Origin: Mytilus trossulus
Lineage: Eukaryota; Mollusca; Bivalvia; Mytilida; Mytilidae
Direction: 5' to 3'
DNA length: 64,000 nucleotides
Assembly (NCBI RefSeq): GCF_036588685.1
Contig: NC_086375.1
Location: 6,689,916 to 6,753,915, forward strand
Under the pieces are notes generated by a model. It was given only the letters and a program-made list of their open reading frames with translations, made no database searches and was not told where the DNA came from. Below are positions 54,101 to 64,000 of the stretch, in pieces (within the stretch, counting starts at the first letter, position 1; each line of letters begins with the position of its first letter). Both the position numbers and the translations under genes were made by a program.

Positions 54101-57100
54101 CCCCATTTCCATTCTCAATTTTATTAAACAGAGACTCCAAAATACAAAACACAAAAAATGTATCTGCCATCAGCACTTTTAAATGCTAATAAACTATTTC
54201 ATGTATTACCCTGTAAAAAAGTATCGACACTAATTAACTTGACTTGGGCAGGCTTATGAACATATTTCAATTTTAAACTTTTTATATTTATATCTCAAAC
54301 CTGATATAATAATTATGATACATGTAGTTTGAAGTTACCATATGAACAATATAACTAATGCCTTTCTGTCAGTGTAACATGATTCAGAATAATCTATATA
54401 TAATTAATCTTCAATCTGGTTTTCAGATAGGAGATAGAAAAGGTTACTTTCCAAGATCATTTGTGAGGGAATATAAAGTTGAAATTCCCAACCCAGGAAA
54501 GATAGTTCCCACAGAGGTAAGTTTATAATTTTGAGTGAATGTAAAAGTGAAATTCCTAACCCAGCAAGATGATTCCCAAAAAGTTTAGTTTACAATTTTG
54601 AGTGAATATAAAATGTTAAAAGTTATAAAGATAGTTCCCACAGATGACTGTATGATTTTCAGGAAATGGAAATAGTCTGTTCATGTTCATGATTTATTTT
54701 GATAATGCCAAAAGGTGACATACAATTTATATTTGATTTTTTTAATTTGAATTAGAAGAAAAACCACCATGAATTTTTTTTTTTTATCTGGAGTTATATG
54801 CAAGTTATAGACTACATTCACCTTCAAACAGGTAGTGCTGTGTTGAATATGGCTATACATAAGGTATTAAAACTAATGAACAGGGTTAAATTGTGATATG
54901 GTATGTATGGCTTTGATTTTTGTAAAATAGAAAATAATGGTTATGGGGTGGCTGAGAATGAGAGCATTATTTATTTCCATTTCAAATAAGGTTATTCATC
55001 TGGCTTTTTTAGGGTAATGAACCCAAGCCCCTATTGACTCAGCCAGAAGGTGAGAAAGATGAAACAGAACTTGAAGATGAAGATGAGACTGACAGTAAAG
55101 AAGATGATGAAGGATACCAAAGTGGTAAATTATTTTAATTTATTAAATTTTATAATTCATATAAGTGATAACAGAAATATACACTTATGCCTCAAGGGAT
55201 TGAAGGCATATTAACAGTACAAATATATATACTATTATAAAAATTTAATGGAGTTTTAACCAATTTGATGTGTACACAAACCTACACCTATGCCTGTCTA
55301 GAACAAATGTAGAAGCAAAATTCACAAAAGATAACACGATTCTTGTAATCAGTTGTATAAGTAGTAGGTATCAGTCTGTGCCAAACTTTTTTAGGGTTTG
55401 TCTGACCTAAAAAGATATATGAACTTTTCTACTATATATTCAACCAAAAAATCTTAAAAAATCTGTCTGACCGCATGATTTTTTGTCTGACATTTTGTCA
55501 GTCAGACAGAGTTTGGGATACACTGAGGTATCAAAAAAATAACTGATCTGCACAGTTCAGCTGCTTGCTGGATGCTTTATGTGACACATTGTATTTCTGA
55601 GCTGAATGATGTGAAGAGTTCAGAAGCTCTATTGAACTCAGATTAAAAATACTTACTTAACTTTGATTATATTTGTAGATGAGAACTCAGAGGAAACAGA
55701 GAAGAAGGTAATTAACATCATTAGATTAGATGCTTTAGATTACTGTGGATTCATTATAATTTGTTGGATACCAATTTTCAGGTACAGGGGAACCAAGAAT
55801 TCAAATGTTCATTGAATACCATATTTTCTTTAGGCTTTGTATATGGAGATGGGCAAACAACGAAATCAAATATCCATGAATATGCAAGTTTTCAGCAATC
55901 CACAAAAAAATCATATCCATGAAAATAAATGAATCCACAGTAATAATGGCTGCATAAGCTTCTTCAGTCTATTTCAATATATTACGAGGGAGTTTCCCGA
56001 AGAATAAAATTAGCTGTCTATAAAAGGAATTAAACCTGTTTCTAATTTAATAGATGTATATTTTGTTTCACCAGTTTTTGATTGGAAAAGCACAGGGAGG
56101 TTTTCTGTTCTCTAACTTTAGTTTGCATCAACCAATTGTAATGAAACTTTTACATAAGGCTTATTACCACTAAACACAGACCAAGTTCAGTTTTTAGAGG
56201 GGTCACTTTAACTGTTCTAGAGTTATGTCCCTTACAAGTGGAAAAATTGCTAAATTTTCCGTATCCATTCTCTTACTTGATGTTTAGATTATAGAAAAAT
56301 GTAGAATTTGTTTTTCGCCTGATATTGCAGGATAACAAAGATGGTTTAGAGTTTTCAGACTATGACGGAACAGACATTGAAACAGAAGACAATGAGGTCA
56401 GAATTGAGGAAGATGTTGGAAAGCAAGATGAGGTAAAAAATGAAGCACAACAGAATGAGGTCAGAAGTGAAGGCCAACGGGATGTCGGGAAAGATGGCAA
56501 TATACAACAAGACCAACCTAAAACTGGAGATGACGAGACAAAGGAACAAGTTGGAGATGATAAAACAGAAAAAGCCACTGGAGATGATACGAAAAAAGAG
56601 GAGATTAAAGGTATCTTTTTTATCTGTCATTTATTAATTGGTTTCTTTTGAGATTCAAATTACAACAATTTTCCAAAGTAAAACCGCTTATTGATATATA
56701 TTATTTTTTCTTCTGTAAAAGGTAAAATCACAAAAATAATGAACTCTGAGGAAAATTCAAAACCGAAAGTCCCTAATCAAATGGTAAAACCTGTGTTTAA
56801 TATATTCATTGTTTAGATACAACTGTTTAACCACTTTGTACAAGTTCTTTATTTATTAAAATAAATGATTTGGTATCTTGTCTTTAGCTTAAAATGGTTT
56901 ATACAGTGAAACTTCTCAAAACCGGCCGCCCGTCGGACCACGGGATTCGGCCGGTTTTCAGGGGTGGCCGGTTTATTGAATTTGAGTTTAACAAGAGTTA
57001 CTTCCCTTCAATATAAGAGTTACTTCCCTTCAATATGTGTGGATTTGAATTTTTTTTACCATGTATTGTACCTCAATCATAAAGTTTGTTTTATTGTAAA

Positions 57101-60100
57101 AATTAAGCTTTGTATTCTAAATTGATTGTGAAATAAATACTAAAACATCATTTGTATCGTTATTATTTTTTATTTTGCAGGAATAACAAATAAAATGCAA
57201 CTATATAACAAAACAGTTTTAATATCGATATATTATGTTCTTGAATCCACTGTCATTCTATAATCATCGGTACCATACCATGAATGAAGACAACTAATGT
57301 ACAAGGAGTGTATTCGTAAATTTAAAGAATACTTAAATAGATTATCATAACAAGATTTAATATCAAATTTGGAAAAAACTGCCTAACAAAATTAAAGTAG
57401 CCAAGCTCAAACATTAAATGAAAAGTAATTGTCCTCCTGCTTGATTAGCGAGGGGAAAGATAATTTATTCGGGTATTCATTTGACATTGACAGGTAAACA
57501 CTACTCAGTGGCCATGCAGGTGTCTAATTGACCGGATTAACTTGTTTGTTTATACAACAGTCTTATGTATGGACTAATGATTACAAATTAGAAGGCCGGT
57601 TTTATGAGGTGATATTTTATTGATTTTGATTACACAAATACACAAATAACGGCAGGTATCCGGTTTAAAGGGGTGGCCGGTTTTATAAGGTTACCTGACC
57701 GTTTATTTACATACACGCCGGCCGGGACTTGTTGTTTTGGCCGGTATGAAGGGAGAACCAGTATTAAAAGGGACCGGTTTAGAGAAGTTTCACTGTAGTA
57801 TTGTCATGTGCATTCATGGATTATTACACAAAGTATATAAAGTTTTTAACTGTTGAACTAATTAGAATTCCTGTGTATAATTTCAGATGATAATACAGAG
57901 GTAGATGAAACAGAAGTAGGGGGAGATGAAAGAGAGAAAGATGATAACAAAGAGGAAATGAAAGATGTGAAGGTAGAGGAAAAAAGCAGTGAATCTCCAG
58001 ATGTCAAAGGTCAAGGTCAGAAAGTTCCAGATGGTGAAAAACCTAATGAAGGTTCACAAATTGTTGAGTCGGAGGAAGGATTGCAAATAAATGATGAAAA
58101 TCTATTGGACGAAAAAAAGGAGGAAAGTGAAAGCGCAGAAAATGAAAGTGAGGGGAAAGTTGATGTAGATCAGAAAGAGGATAGGAAACCAGTTGAAGAA
58201 GGTAAACAAGCACCTGACATAGTTGAGGCAACCCCATCATCTAATATAGAAAAACCGGAAGAAGTCCAGGCAACTGGATCACCTAACTTAGAAAAACCTT
58301 TAGCAGAAGCACAGGAAACAAAATCACCTGACATGGAAAAACCAATAGAAGAGGTCCAGGTAACCCAACCACCTGTAATAGAAAAACCTGTTGAAGAGGT
58401 CCCTGCTAAAGAAATGACACCACCCTCTGTTGCTGAAGTGATCCCATCAGAGGAGGTCAAGCCCACACCAGCTGTTGATGTACCTGTAGAATTAAAGGAG
58501 ACGTCAGCTGAACAAGTGAAGCCCACACCTGTATTGGAATCCTCACAACCATCAGCAATGGATGGCTATACAATCATCGATGGCACACCTTTCCCATTAG
58601 ATATGTTTGAAGATTCAGAACCACAGAAAACAGCCCTTAAAGTGGAAAGTTCAACACCAGTTATACAGGCTACTGTTACACAAGATGTTGCTCCTAGTCA
58701 AGCAGCACCTTCAGGAGATGGACCTAATGTTGTAGAAATGGAACAAAAGCAGACATCAGAGCAGAAATCTCAGACCCAAGATCAGTCAGGTCATACAGGG
58801 CAAGAAAGACCCGTGGAAAGTATACAAGGTCAAACTCAACAGAAGGAGAATTCCCCTCAGGTGCCTCAAGAAACTGGTCCCACAGGAGAACAACTAGATA
58901 AAACAGAAGAGACCCAAAACCTGCAGAAAGAGAGTTCCCCTCAAGTACCTCCACAAACTGGTCAGACAGAGCAAAGTCAACAACAACAGCAGACAAGTCA
59001 AGACCAACCAGAACAAAAATTACCTCAGGAAACTGGGCAGATTGATCAGAGACAAGCAAATGGTCTACAAATGCAGCAAGGTCAACAGGTACAGCAAGGT
59101 CAACAGGTACAGCAAGGTCAACAGGTTCAGCAAGGTCAGCAAATACCGCAAGGTCAACAAATGCAGCAAGATCAACAGGTACAGCAAGGTCAACAGGTTC
59201 AGCAAGGTCAACAAATACCACAAGGTCAACAAATACCACAAGGTCAACCAATGCAGCAAGTACCAGACCAAATAGTTGAACAAGTGAGACAGCAGGGACC
59301 AGGAAGCCTGACAGATGAGCAAAAACTGCAGCTGGAAAAGATGAAATCATCTCAGTCAGTTCAGACTGAACAGACAGGTCAACCTGTCCAGGAACAAAAA
59401 GGACAGGTTGAGCAAGGTCAACAAGGTCAAATGCCTAAGGAACAAATAATTCAAGATCAAATAATAAAAGAAGACAAAGAGACCAACATTTTGAATGAGG
59501 CTGTTAAAAAAGCTTCTGGGCTTCATCCTGATGTTGAATTTGTCACAGAAGATTTGATGGAGTTTTTGGATGAGGAGAAGAAAGAATCAAATGAAGATAA
59601 ACCTGCTGTAGAACAGCCATCCAGTTCTGTTCAGACTGGTACCCCAGTTATCAGTGATAAACCTAATCAACAAGGTGATGCACACCAGAATTCACCACAA
59701 AAGCAACAAGATCAAACTGGTTCTCCAACACAAACACAAGAGCAAAATGGTGGTCCACAAGGTAAACCAGATCAGCAACAACAAACTAGTTCCCCATTGG
59801 TTAGTGATAAACCAGATCAGCAACAACAAACTGGTTCCCCATTGGTGAGTGATAAACCACTTCAGCATCAGTCTGGTTCTTCACAACAACAAGCTGATAC
59901 CCAAGCACCATCACCAGCTGATGTAAGAGATATTAAACCAATGACAGAAGGAGGAAAGACAGAGCCCCAGGTATTACGGAATGACATTAGAAGTTCCCTG
60001 TCAGTGGCTGATCAACTTATGTCTTCTATGAACATGGACATTCCAGCCAAACAACAGCAGCATCAGGCGACTATGGTTTTACAGGATAATACTGATATCA

Positions 60101-63100
60101 AGTTTGGAACAGCCAATGCCACTGATACTAATGTGCCACCAGCCAATTCAGAGCCACATGTACATGATGTGTATAAAACGGCAGACTTCTTGACTAGGAA
60201 GCCATTATCACACAATACAGATACTAATGTTAATGGGATACAGAGTGTTCAACCTGATGTTAAAGCTGAAGAGAAACCACAGACTATTACACCATTACCA
60301 CAAAAGGAGATTACACCACCACCTAGACAAGACGAGATGCCACCACCGCCATCACAACAGAATGTGACACCTGACCCACAAGATACGGTCCTTACACGGA
60401 AGATTACTGATGACACACTTGAGGAAGAAGAGAATAAGGAATACCAGGAACAACAAGGATGGAGGGTTGGATTCAGAGGAATGGAAGCTAAACTTAAACT
60501 GGTTGTAGAAAAGGTAAGCTTAGTTGATTCTATAGAGTTGTATTCTAGAAAATGTTGGTATATTTCATTAGATTATTATATTGTAGGCTTAGTTTAAAAT
60601 TTAAATTGAAAGGATAACTATAAGGAAGGATCCATATCACTCATATATTAAATGAATTATAGGTTAAGGATATAGGTAGATAGAGACTTGTCAGCTAAGT
60701 TTAAACTAGATTAAGATAATAATCAGATTAAATAGATATCAACTAAAGAGCTAATTTCTTAGTTTACAGACTAATTTTAAAGCTGTTCAATCACTCATGA
60801 CTTCTTGTTTTTTTTCAGCTTCCACCGTCAATTCAGTCTCTACTAGAACAGGAACCATTAGGTCTGACACCACAGATGACAGTCCTTGTTGTCATAGTAA
60901 CAATAACAATGTTAATGACTATTTCCTGTCTGTCTTGTTTATGTGGAGTAAGTACTTATTAGTTCAATGATTTTAGATACTGTGAATTCATCTATTATCC
61001 TGCTGGATTGATGAAAAAATTGTAATTTTATCGATATTTAATTAGTGGTTTTGCAAAAGTACTAAAAGCAAATTAATTCTGAACTAGTATATATATTTGT
61101 TGAGGGGCTAGTTGAAGGATGCCTCCATGTGCCAGAATTTCTCGCTGCATTGAATACCTGTTGCTGACCTTCTGCTGTTGTCTGTTCTATGGTCAGGTTG
61201 TTGTCTCTTTGACACATTCCCCATTTCCATTCACAATTTTATTAAAGCAAAATACACTACTCATTGAAAAAATAGGGAAATAGTTCAAATATAAAAAATA
61301 TACAAATGGCTGATTAAAGAGGGCTGGAGTTATTATCAGTGTTTGTCTGTCAAGAGATTTTTAAAAAAAAAAAATATTTGAATGGGAAATCATAGTCAGA
61401 ATATATTTCATTGTATCCATATCCAATGAAAAACATATGGATATTATTATATCTTTTTTTCTCCAGTTTATGCCATTTTATTTGTTGTAGGGAAAGAAGA
61501 AACCAAAGAAGACAGACCCAGTAGGTAGGTGTAATGTATACATAAGGTTACATGGTTTAAATGTAGACTTAAATTCAGAAGAGAATTGTAATGCCAGAGA
61601 AAGTAAATTGCTAAAATTGGTATGGGTAAATAAAAATTTACTTCCATGCTAATTTTTGTGTGTGACATATCATCAAGTGAACAAATAACATGCCAAATTT
61701 TTTCGTTATGAAATTTATAAGAAATTCAGATGTAACCTCATGAAAAATTACACATTATTTTTATACAAATTTTGTGAAATGCTCACTTGTACTTACAGAT
61801 GTCTTTGTTTATGCTAACTTGTTTTCTTAGCATTTAACTTATAATTACCCACTTAATATTCATACAGAAATTAAGTATTTTTTGGCAGAACCGGAAGCAG
61901 TCTTCACTGTAAGCCACTCCTCCAATGCCCCAGACTAGTAAAATGTTATTTAAACGAAAGTTTTTGCAATACATTTGGTGCAGACTGAGAATGTAGACAA
62001 AAATGATAGATATACATTGTTTTGTTTCTTTCAGTTGTGGTCAGGGGTCTTGAAGAAAAGTTATTTATAGCCACAAAAGAAAGAGAAAATGTTGAAGATG
62101 AACTTGAAATATCACAGAAAAGGGTAAGATTTTCATCATTTAACACTTTTAAAAAAACTTTATTTTGATATTTTTACTTTTTTCTGACGTAGTCGGTATA
62201 GTTTCGGTTTGTGCCCTTTGAACATAAGGATGCTTAACTATGGCAACAGAATACGCATGCTCGAAAATCCTTTCTATGATTGGACAAAATGCTGTCATGG
62301 TGGGTGATTTGGTTGTGTTTGAAAAAACGTCTCGTTAATTATATCGGGATGGAAAGCAAGTGAAAAACTATAAATATTTGAACTAGATCTTACAAAGATT
62401 TATATTTTTATTAAAATAATTGTTTCTCCAATAGGTCTTTGCATCCATGACAGCTGTTTATTCGGGACAATTATATAATTTTAATGTAAACTTTGTTGCA
62501 TCATTGTTCCTCTGAACATATACTCAAATTTAAATACATCGGATATCTTTTTTAAAGATAGTTCTTGTTTTATCTTTGACCGTCAATGTATTAGTCAACC
62601 ATTACTACTTATGGTTATTTCAATGTCATATAATTGTCATATCAATGTATTGTGTAGATTTTGATCAACTTACCGGTACCTTGTCAAAATAAGGACAGTG
62701 AAGTTTAAAAAAGAGGAGATTATATATAGAGGCAATAATTGTAAACTTAAGTTGAAGAAAGATGGACAATACCTACAGAAACATATTTGTGCATCATTTT
62801 TGTCAAGCCTTCCACTGTAGTCAAAAAAACAAGACTAAGTGATCCTACATTCCGTCGTCGCAGCGTCCACAAATATTCACTCTGTGGTTAAAATTTTGAA
62901 ATTTTAATAACTTTCTTAAACTATACTGGATTTATACCAAACTTTCAAATCAGTCTTTGTATAAAATTAAAAAAAAAAAATGAAAATTGTGTGATAAATG
63001 CAACCACTCCACAATTAATGCATTTGAGTGCCACCCATCCCCCAACTATAGTAAATTTTAAAGCAACTAAATACAATTTATATTTCATAGGTCAAAGAGT

Positions 63101-64000
63101 TAGAAGAGGAAACAAAATTACTGGCATTATCATCTGGTGATGTAGCAACAGAAATTAACAAGTTCAAGGTTAGTAAAAGGATTACAGCAGAATGCATGGA
63201 GTGTGTAGGTAAAGGTAATCTCTTTTGTTAGCTTGCTTGTTAGCTGAACTGTGAAGTCATTGTTAGGTTAGGTAAACTACCACCCTTTAAGAGAAAACTA
63301 GTCCAAGAGATAACCAATCTATCTGTCTGCAGGACTAGTATAAAATCAAGCTAACCAAAGATATAACCTTTACCTACACACACAATGCAATCAGCTGTAA
63401 AACTGTAGAAGCACTGGTAAAATGTGTAGAATTTGTAAAACAATAGAAAGAAAAAATATCAGATTTTAAAGTAACAGCTTAAGACAACAAGTTTGATATA
63501 CTGACTCCAGATGTTTATTTCTTTCAAATTTTGTTTTTATTTGTAATCCCTTTTTTACAACGTAAGATTACAATTTATTCTACTATTTCATTGATTTTTT
63601 TAATGTCAAAAGGTAAGTATTGTTTAGAAACTAGCATTGTCATGGTTCACTTAATAATTTGTTTTATTACATTGATAAAGTCTTGTATTTTCACACCTCA
63701 ATTGAAATTCACATTTATCAAAGCATGCATTCATTTCTCAATATACTATCAAGTCGTCATATTAGTAGTATCTTCTCTGTCCTTTGCTGTCAACCTCTGA
63801 AACTGATATGTAGGTTATGATTCTTTGTCAGCATCTCCTATGCTTACAGGCCCGTAGCCAAGAATTTCCAAAGGGGGGTTCGTTTGACTCACAAACTCGA
63901 CTTTAACAGTCACAATTCGAACAGAACATCGACTTTAACAGTGCTTATTTGTTTTCAAGGGGGAGTTGTTCGAACCCCCCCTGGCTACGGGTATGGCTTA
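51104..64000 (+). CDS. MIA3: TANGO1/MIA3-like ER cargo-export receptor, 3' end beyond the window
   Basis: Eleven GT-AG exons join in frame to 1243 residues: 51104-51230, 53526-53659, 54427-54516, 55013-55124, 55679-55707, 56331-56610, 57887-60513, 60819-60947, 61491-61524, 62035-62123 and 63091-63168. Residues 1-28 form a signal peptide (a second Met at 11 is an alternative start). Residues about 31-117 are a MIA-type SH3 domain (LRLCADDDC, then DLWGGQIGDRKGYFPRSFVRE). Residues about 118-1140 are a long acidic, Pro/Gln-rich lumenal region. A membrane segment lies at about 1153-1174, and basic and coiled-coil sequence follows. In the family the SH3 domain reads cargo in the ER lumen while the cytosolic coiled coils and Pro-rich tail recruit COPII coat at exit sites, allowing export of collagen and other bulky cargo. 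The remaining exons lie to the right. A mussel secreting byssal collagens would use such a protein, but that is inference. Confidence 0.93.
51316..51660 (+). CDS. Open frame in MIA3 intron 1 (unrecognised)
   Basis: A 114-codon frame on the same strand as MIA3. The part from SASADNGDNQQTDFTAMASA through LEILMSYNNHILTCRQIFSM, then RTEKFAGTVVLSSNGRQIAI, has a normal amino-acid mix and looks like real or once-real coding sequence. It begins next to a Ser-coding (TCT/TCN) run. I do not recognise it. It could be a transposon relic, a processed pseudogene piece or an independent small gene; phase and stop make it unlikely to be a MIA3 exon. Confidence 0.3.
   Translation: MKVVDLPYSLFQFPVPSSVSCSQYTLSLFQFFGPASASSSASADNGDNQQTDFTAMASALEILMSYNNHILTCRQIFSMRTEKFAGTVVLSSNGRQIAIRCIPLNSACSGLYKL
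51661..53202. other. MIA3 intron 1, no gene recognised
   Basis: AT-rich intronic sequence; short open frames at 52004-52192 and 52573-52779 have no features supporting expression. Confidence 0.4.
53203..53364. mobile_element. Near-perfect 162-bp foldback in MIA3 intron 1
   Basis: Arms 53203-53277 and 53292-53364 are inverted copies with only about three differences (gaaataattcatggaagcca at left, its inverse at right), separated by a 14-base loop cctcgctaacgctca. It is probably a MITE reduced to its ends. Confidence 0.85.
53526..54516 (+). CDS. MIA3: MIA3 exons 2-3: SH3 domain
   Basis: Exons 53526-53659 and 54427-54516 encode LAKTLARHHHNDPIFLTFSR then GEVVQILSKSAGNRPDLWGG and QIGDRKGYFPRSFVREYKVE. 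The order of the Cys-containing start (in exon 1), the FLTFSRGE turn, the WGG and the GYFP motif follows the MIA/TANGO1 SH3 fold. The exon junction inside the domain is phase 0. Confidence 0.93.
53728..54125 (+). repeat. Two dispersed repeat fragments in MIA3 intron 2
   Basis: 53728-53825 is a truncated tatagctgactatgcg-family copy (gaaggccgtacattgacc, then gagttgtctcattggcac). 54063-54125 belongs to the ttgtctctttgacaca family. Confidence 0.55.
56904..57795. mobile_element. 892-bp Tigger/pogo-type non-autonomous element in MIA3 intron 6
   Basis: Ends cagtgaaacttctcaaaacc and the inverse ccggtttagagaagtttcactg pair over about 24 bp and match the CAGTNNAACCTC pattern of pogo/Tigger transposons. 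TA duplications flank it (56902-56903 and 57796-57797). Several internal ggccggttt motifs repeat the end. No DDE transposase frame is left. Confidence 0.85.
57887..60513 (+). CDS. MIA3: MIA3 exon 7: long acidic and Gln/Pro-rich lumenal region
   Basis: A single 2627-bp exon encodes about residues 258-1133. The first third is Glu-rich with spaced IEKP/LEKP motifs (PSSNIEKPEE, PNLEKPLAE, PDMEKPIEE, PVIEKPVEE), a decayed repeat of about 20 residues. The middle is Gln-rich with a hexapeptide repeat at about 650-720. The end contains PPPSQQN-type Pro clusters and a conserved-looking GWRVGFRGMEAKLKLVVEK just before the donor. Such a region has low sequence conservation in TANGO1 proteins but is expected in this position. 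Confidence 0.9.
59066..59270 (+). repeat. MIA3: In-frame 18-bp repeat encoding QGQQVQ/QGQQIP in MIA3
   Basis: About eleven consecutive copies of an 18-bp unit (caaggtcaacaggtacag and variants) encode QGQQVQ, QGQQIP or QGQQMQ. It is translated in frame within the lumenal region, so copy-number change would alter protein length without breaking the frame. Confidence 0.85.
60819..62123 (+). CDS. MIA3: MIA3 exons 8-10: membrane segment and start of cytosolic coiled coil
   Basis: Exon 60819-60947 encodes a short linker (LPPSIQSLLEQEPLGLTPQ) and a hydrophobic span (MTVLVVIVTITMLMTISCLS) ending in Cys residues. Exon 61491-61524 gives a Lys-rich stretch (GKKKPKKTDPV), consistent with a positive-inside cytosolic flank. 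Exon 62035-62123 gives VVRGLEEKLFIATKERENVE then DELEISQKR, a coiled coil with heptad-like spacing that continues in 63091-63168. Confidence 0.9.
61130..61250 (+). repeat. Dispersed repeat, 'ttgtctctttgacaca' family, in MIA3 intron 8
   Basis: Longest plus-strand copy in the window, extending leftward to gcctccatgtgccagaattt; the tail is ccccatttccattcacaatt. Confidence 0.6.
62826..62950 (-). mobile_element. 3'-end fragment of the composite repeat seen at 12040 and 21095
   Basis: The minus strand reads core sequence (aaaattttaaccacagagtg), then gacgctgcgacgacgga, then atgtaggatcacttagtc, matching the 3' ends of the two full copies. The 5' end is missing. Confidence 0.7.
63204..63378. mobile_element. 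Foldback MITE, copy 2, in the MIA3 intron after exon 11
   Basis: Ends tgtaggtaaaggtaatctc...gttagcttg and the inverse caagctaacc...acctttacctaca pair over about 32 bp. Inner sequence tagctgaactgtgaagtcat matches the copy at 41542-41724. Confidence 0.75.
63848..63992. mobile_element. Short MITE with 'cccgtagccarg' ends
   Basis: Left cccgtagccaagaatttcc and ggggggttcg are inverted at the right end (gttcgaaccccccctggc, then tacggg). The interior contains a direct repeat of cgactttaacagt. Confidence 0.65.

Noticed and set aside
56721-56782. Possible extra MIA3 exon between exons 6 and 7
   Set aside because: Bounded by an acceptor-like ctgtaaaag and a gtaaaa donor and open in frame, but its 62-bp length would throw exon 7 out of frame into a stop, so it cannot be a normal cassette exon.
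58724-59350. Minus-strand frame opposite MIA3 exon 7
   Set aside because: It is a shadow of the Gln/Glu-rich coding strand; the plus-strand frame has correct splice sites and family context.
61882-61901. Possible 20-bp MIA3 micro-exon (ggcag|aaccgg...cact|gtaag)
   Set aside because: Inclusion in either phase produces a stop in the next exon; exons 9 and 10 join in frame without it.

Overview
This is AT-rich animal DNA: exons are short with GT-AG introns, and the intergenic and intronic sequence is dense with short inverted-repeat transposons, SINE and LINE fragments and composite tandem repeats. The repeat content and the protein sequences fit a bivalve mollusc, most likely a marine mussel (Mytilus-like). 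The genus is inferred from familiarity with such repeats, not from a search.

Three protein-coding genes can be supported. On the minus strand at 8011-8210 is the first coding exon of a mitochondrial amidoxime-reducing component (MTARC/MOSC) gene; its other exons were not found. On the minus strand at 20883-38519 is a complete gene for protein phosphatase 4 regulatory subunit 3 (PPP4R3/SMEK), with 16 coding exons that join in frame to 824 codons. On the plus strand from 51104 to beyond the window end is a TANGO1/MIA3-like gene, the ER cargo-export receptor for bulky secretory cargo. Eleven coding exons are visible: signal peptide, SH3 domain, a long acidic and Gln-rich lumenal region, a membrane segment and the start of the cytosolic coiled coils. 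The three genes have no evident functional link.

Layout: 1-8 kb holds palindromic arrays, a long-inverted-repeat element and LINE tails, with weak coding candidates. 8-20 kb holds the MTARC exon, several MITEs and two large composite repeats, one carrying a nested insertion. 20.9-38.5 kb is PPP4R3, whose introns hold at least ten mobile elements. 38.5-42.5 kb is SINEs, an inverted simple-sequence block and a degenerate precursor-like region. 42.57-47.72 kb is a tandem array of about 82 units of 63 bp, with higher-order structure and long open frames on both strands. 47.9-49.2 kb is a broken LINE reverse transcriptase. 51.1-64 kb is MIA3 with further MITEs in its introns.

The most unusual features are the 63-bp array with its likely ancestral flank, the two palindrome-based arrays sharing a GTTATAAC core, and a set of dispersed elements built to one plan: terminal hairpin or inverted ends, an internal tandem core, and in most a GAC/GGAC microsatellite near the 3' end.
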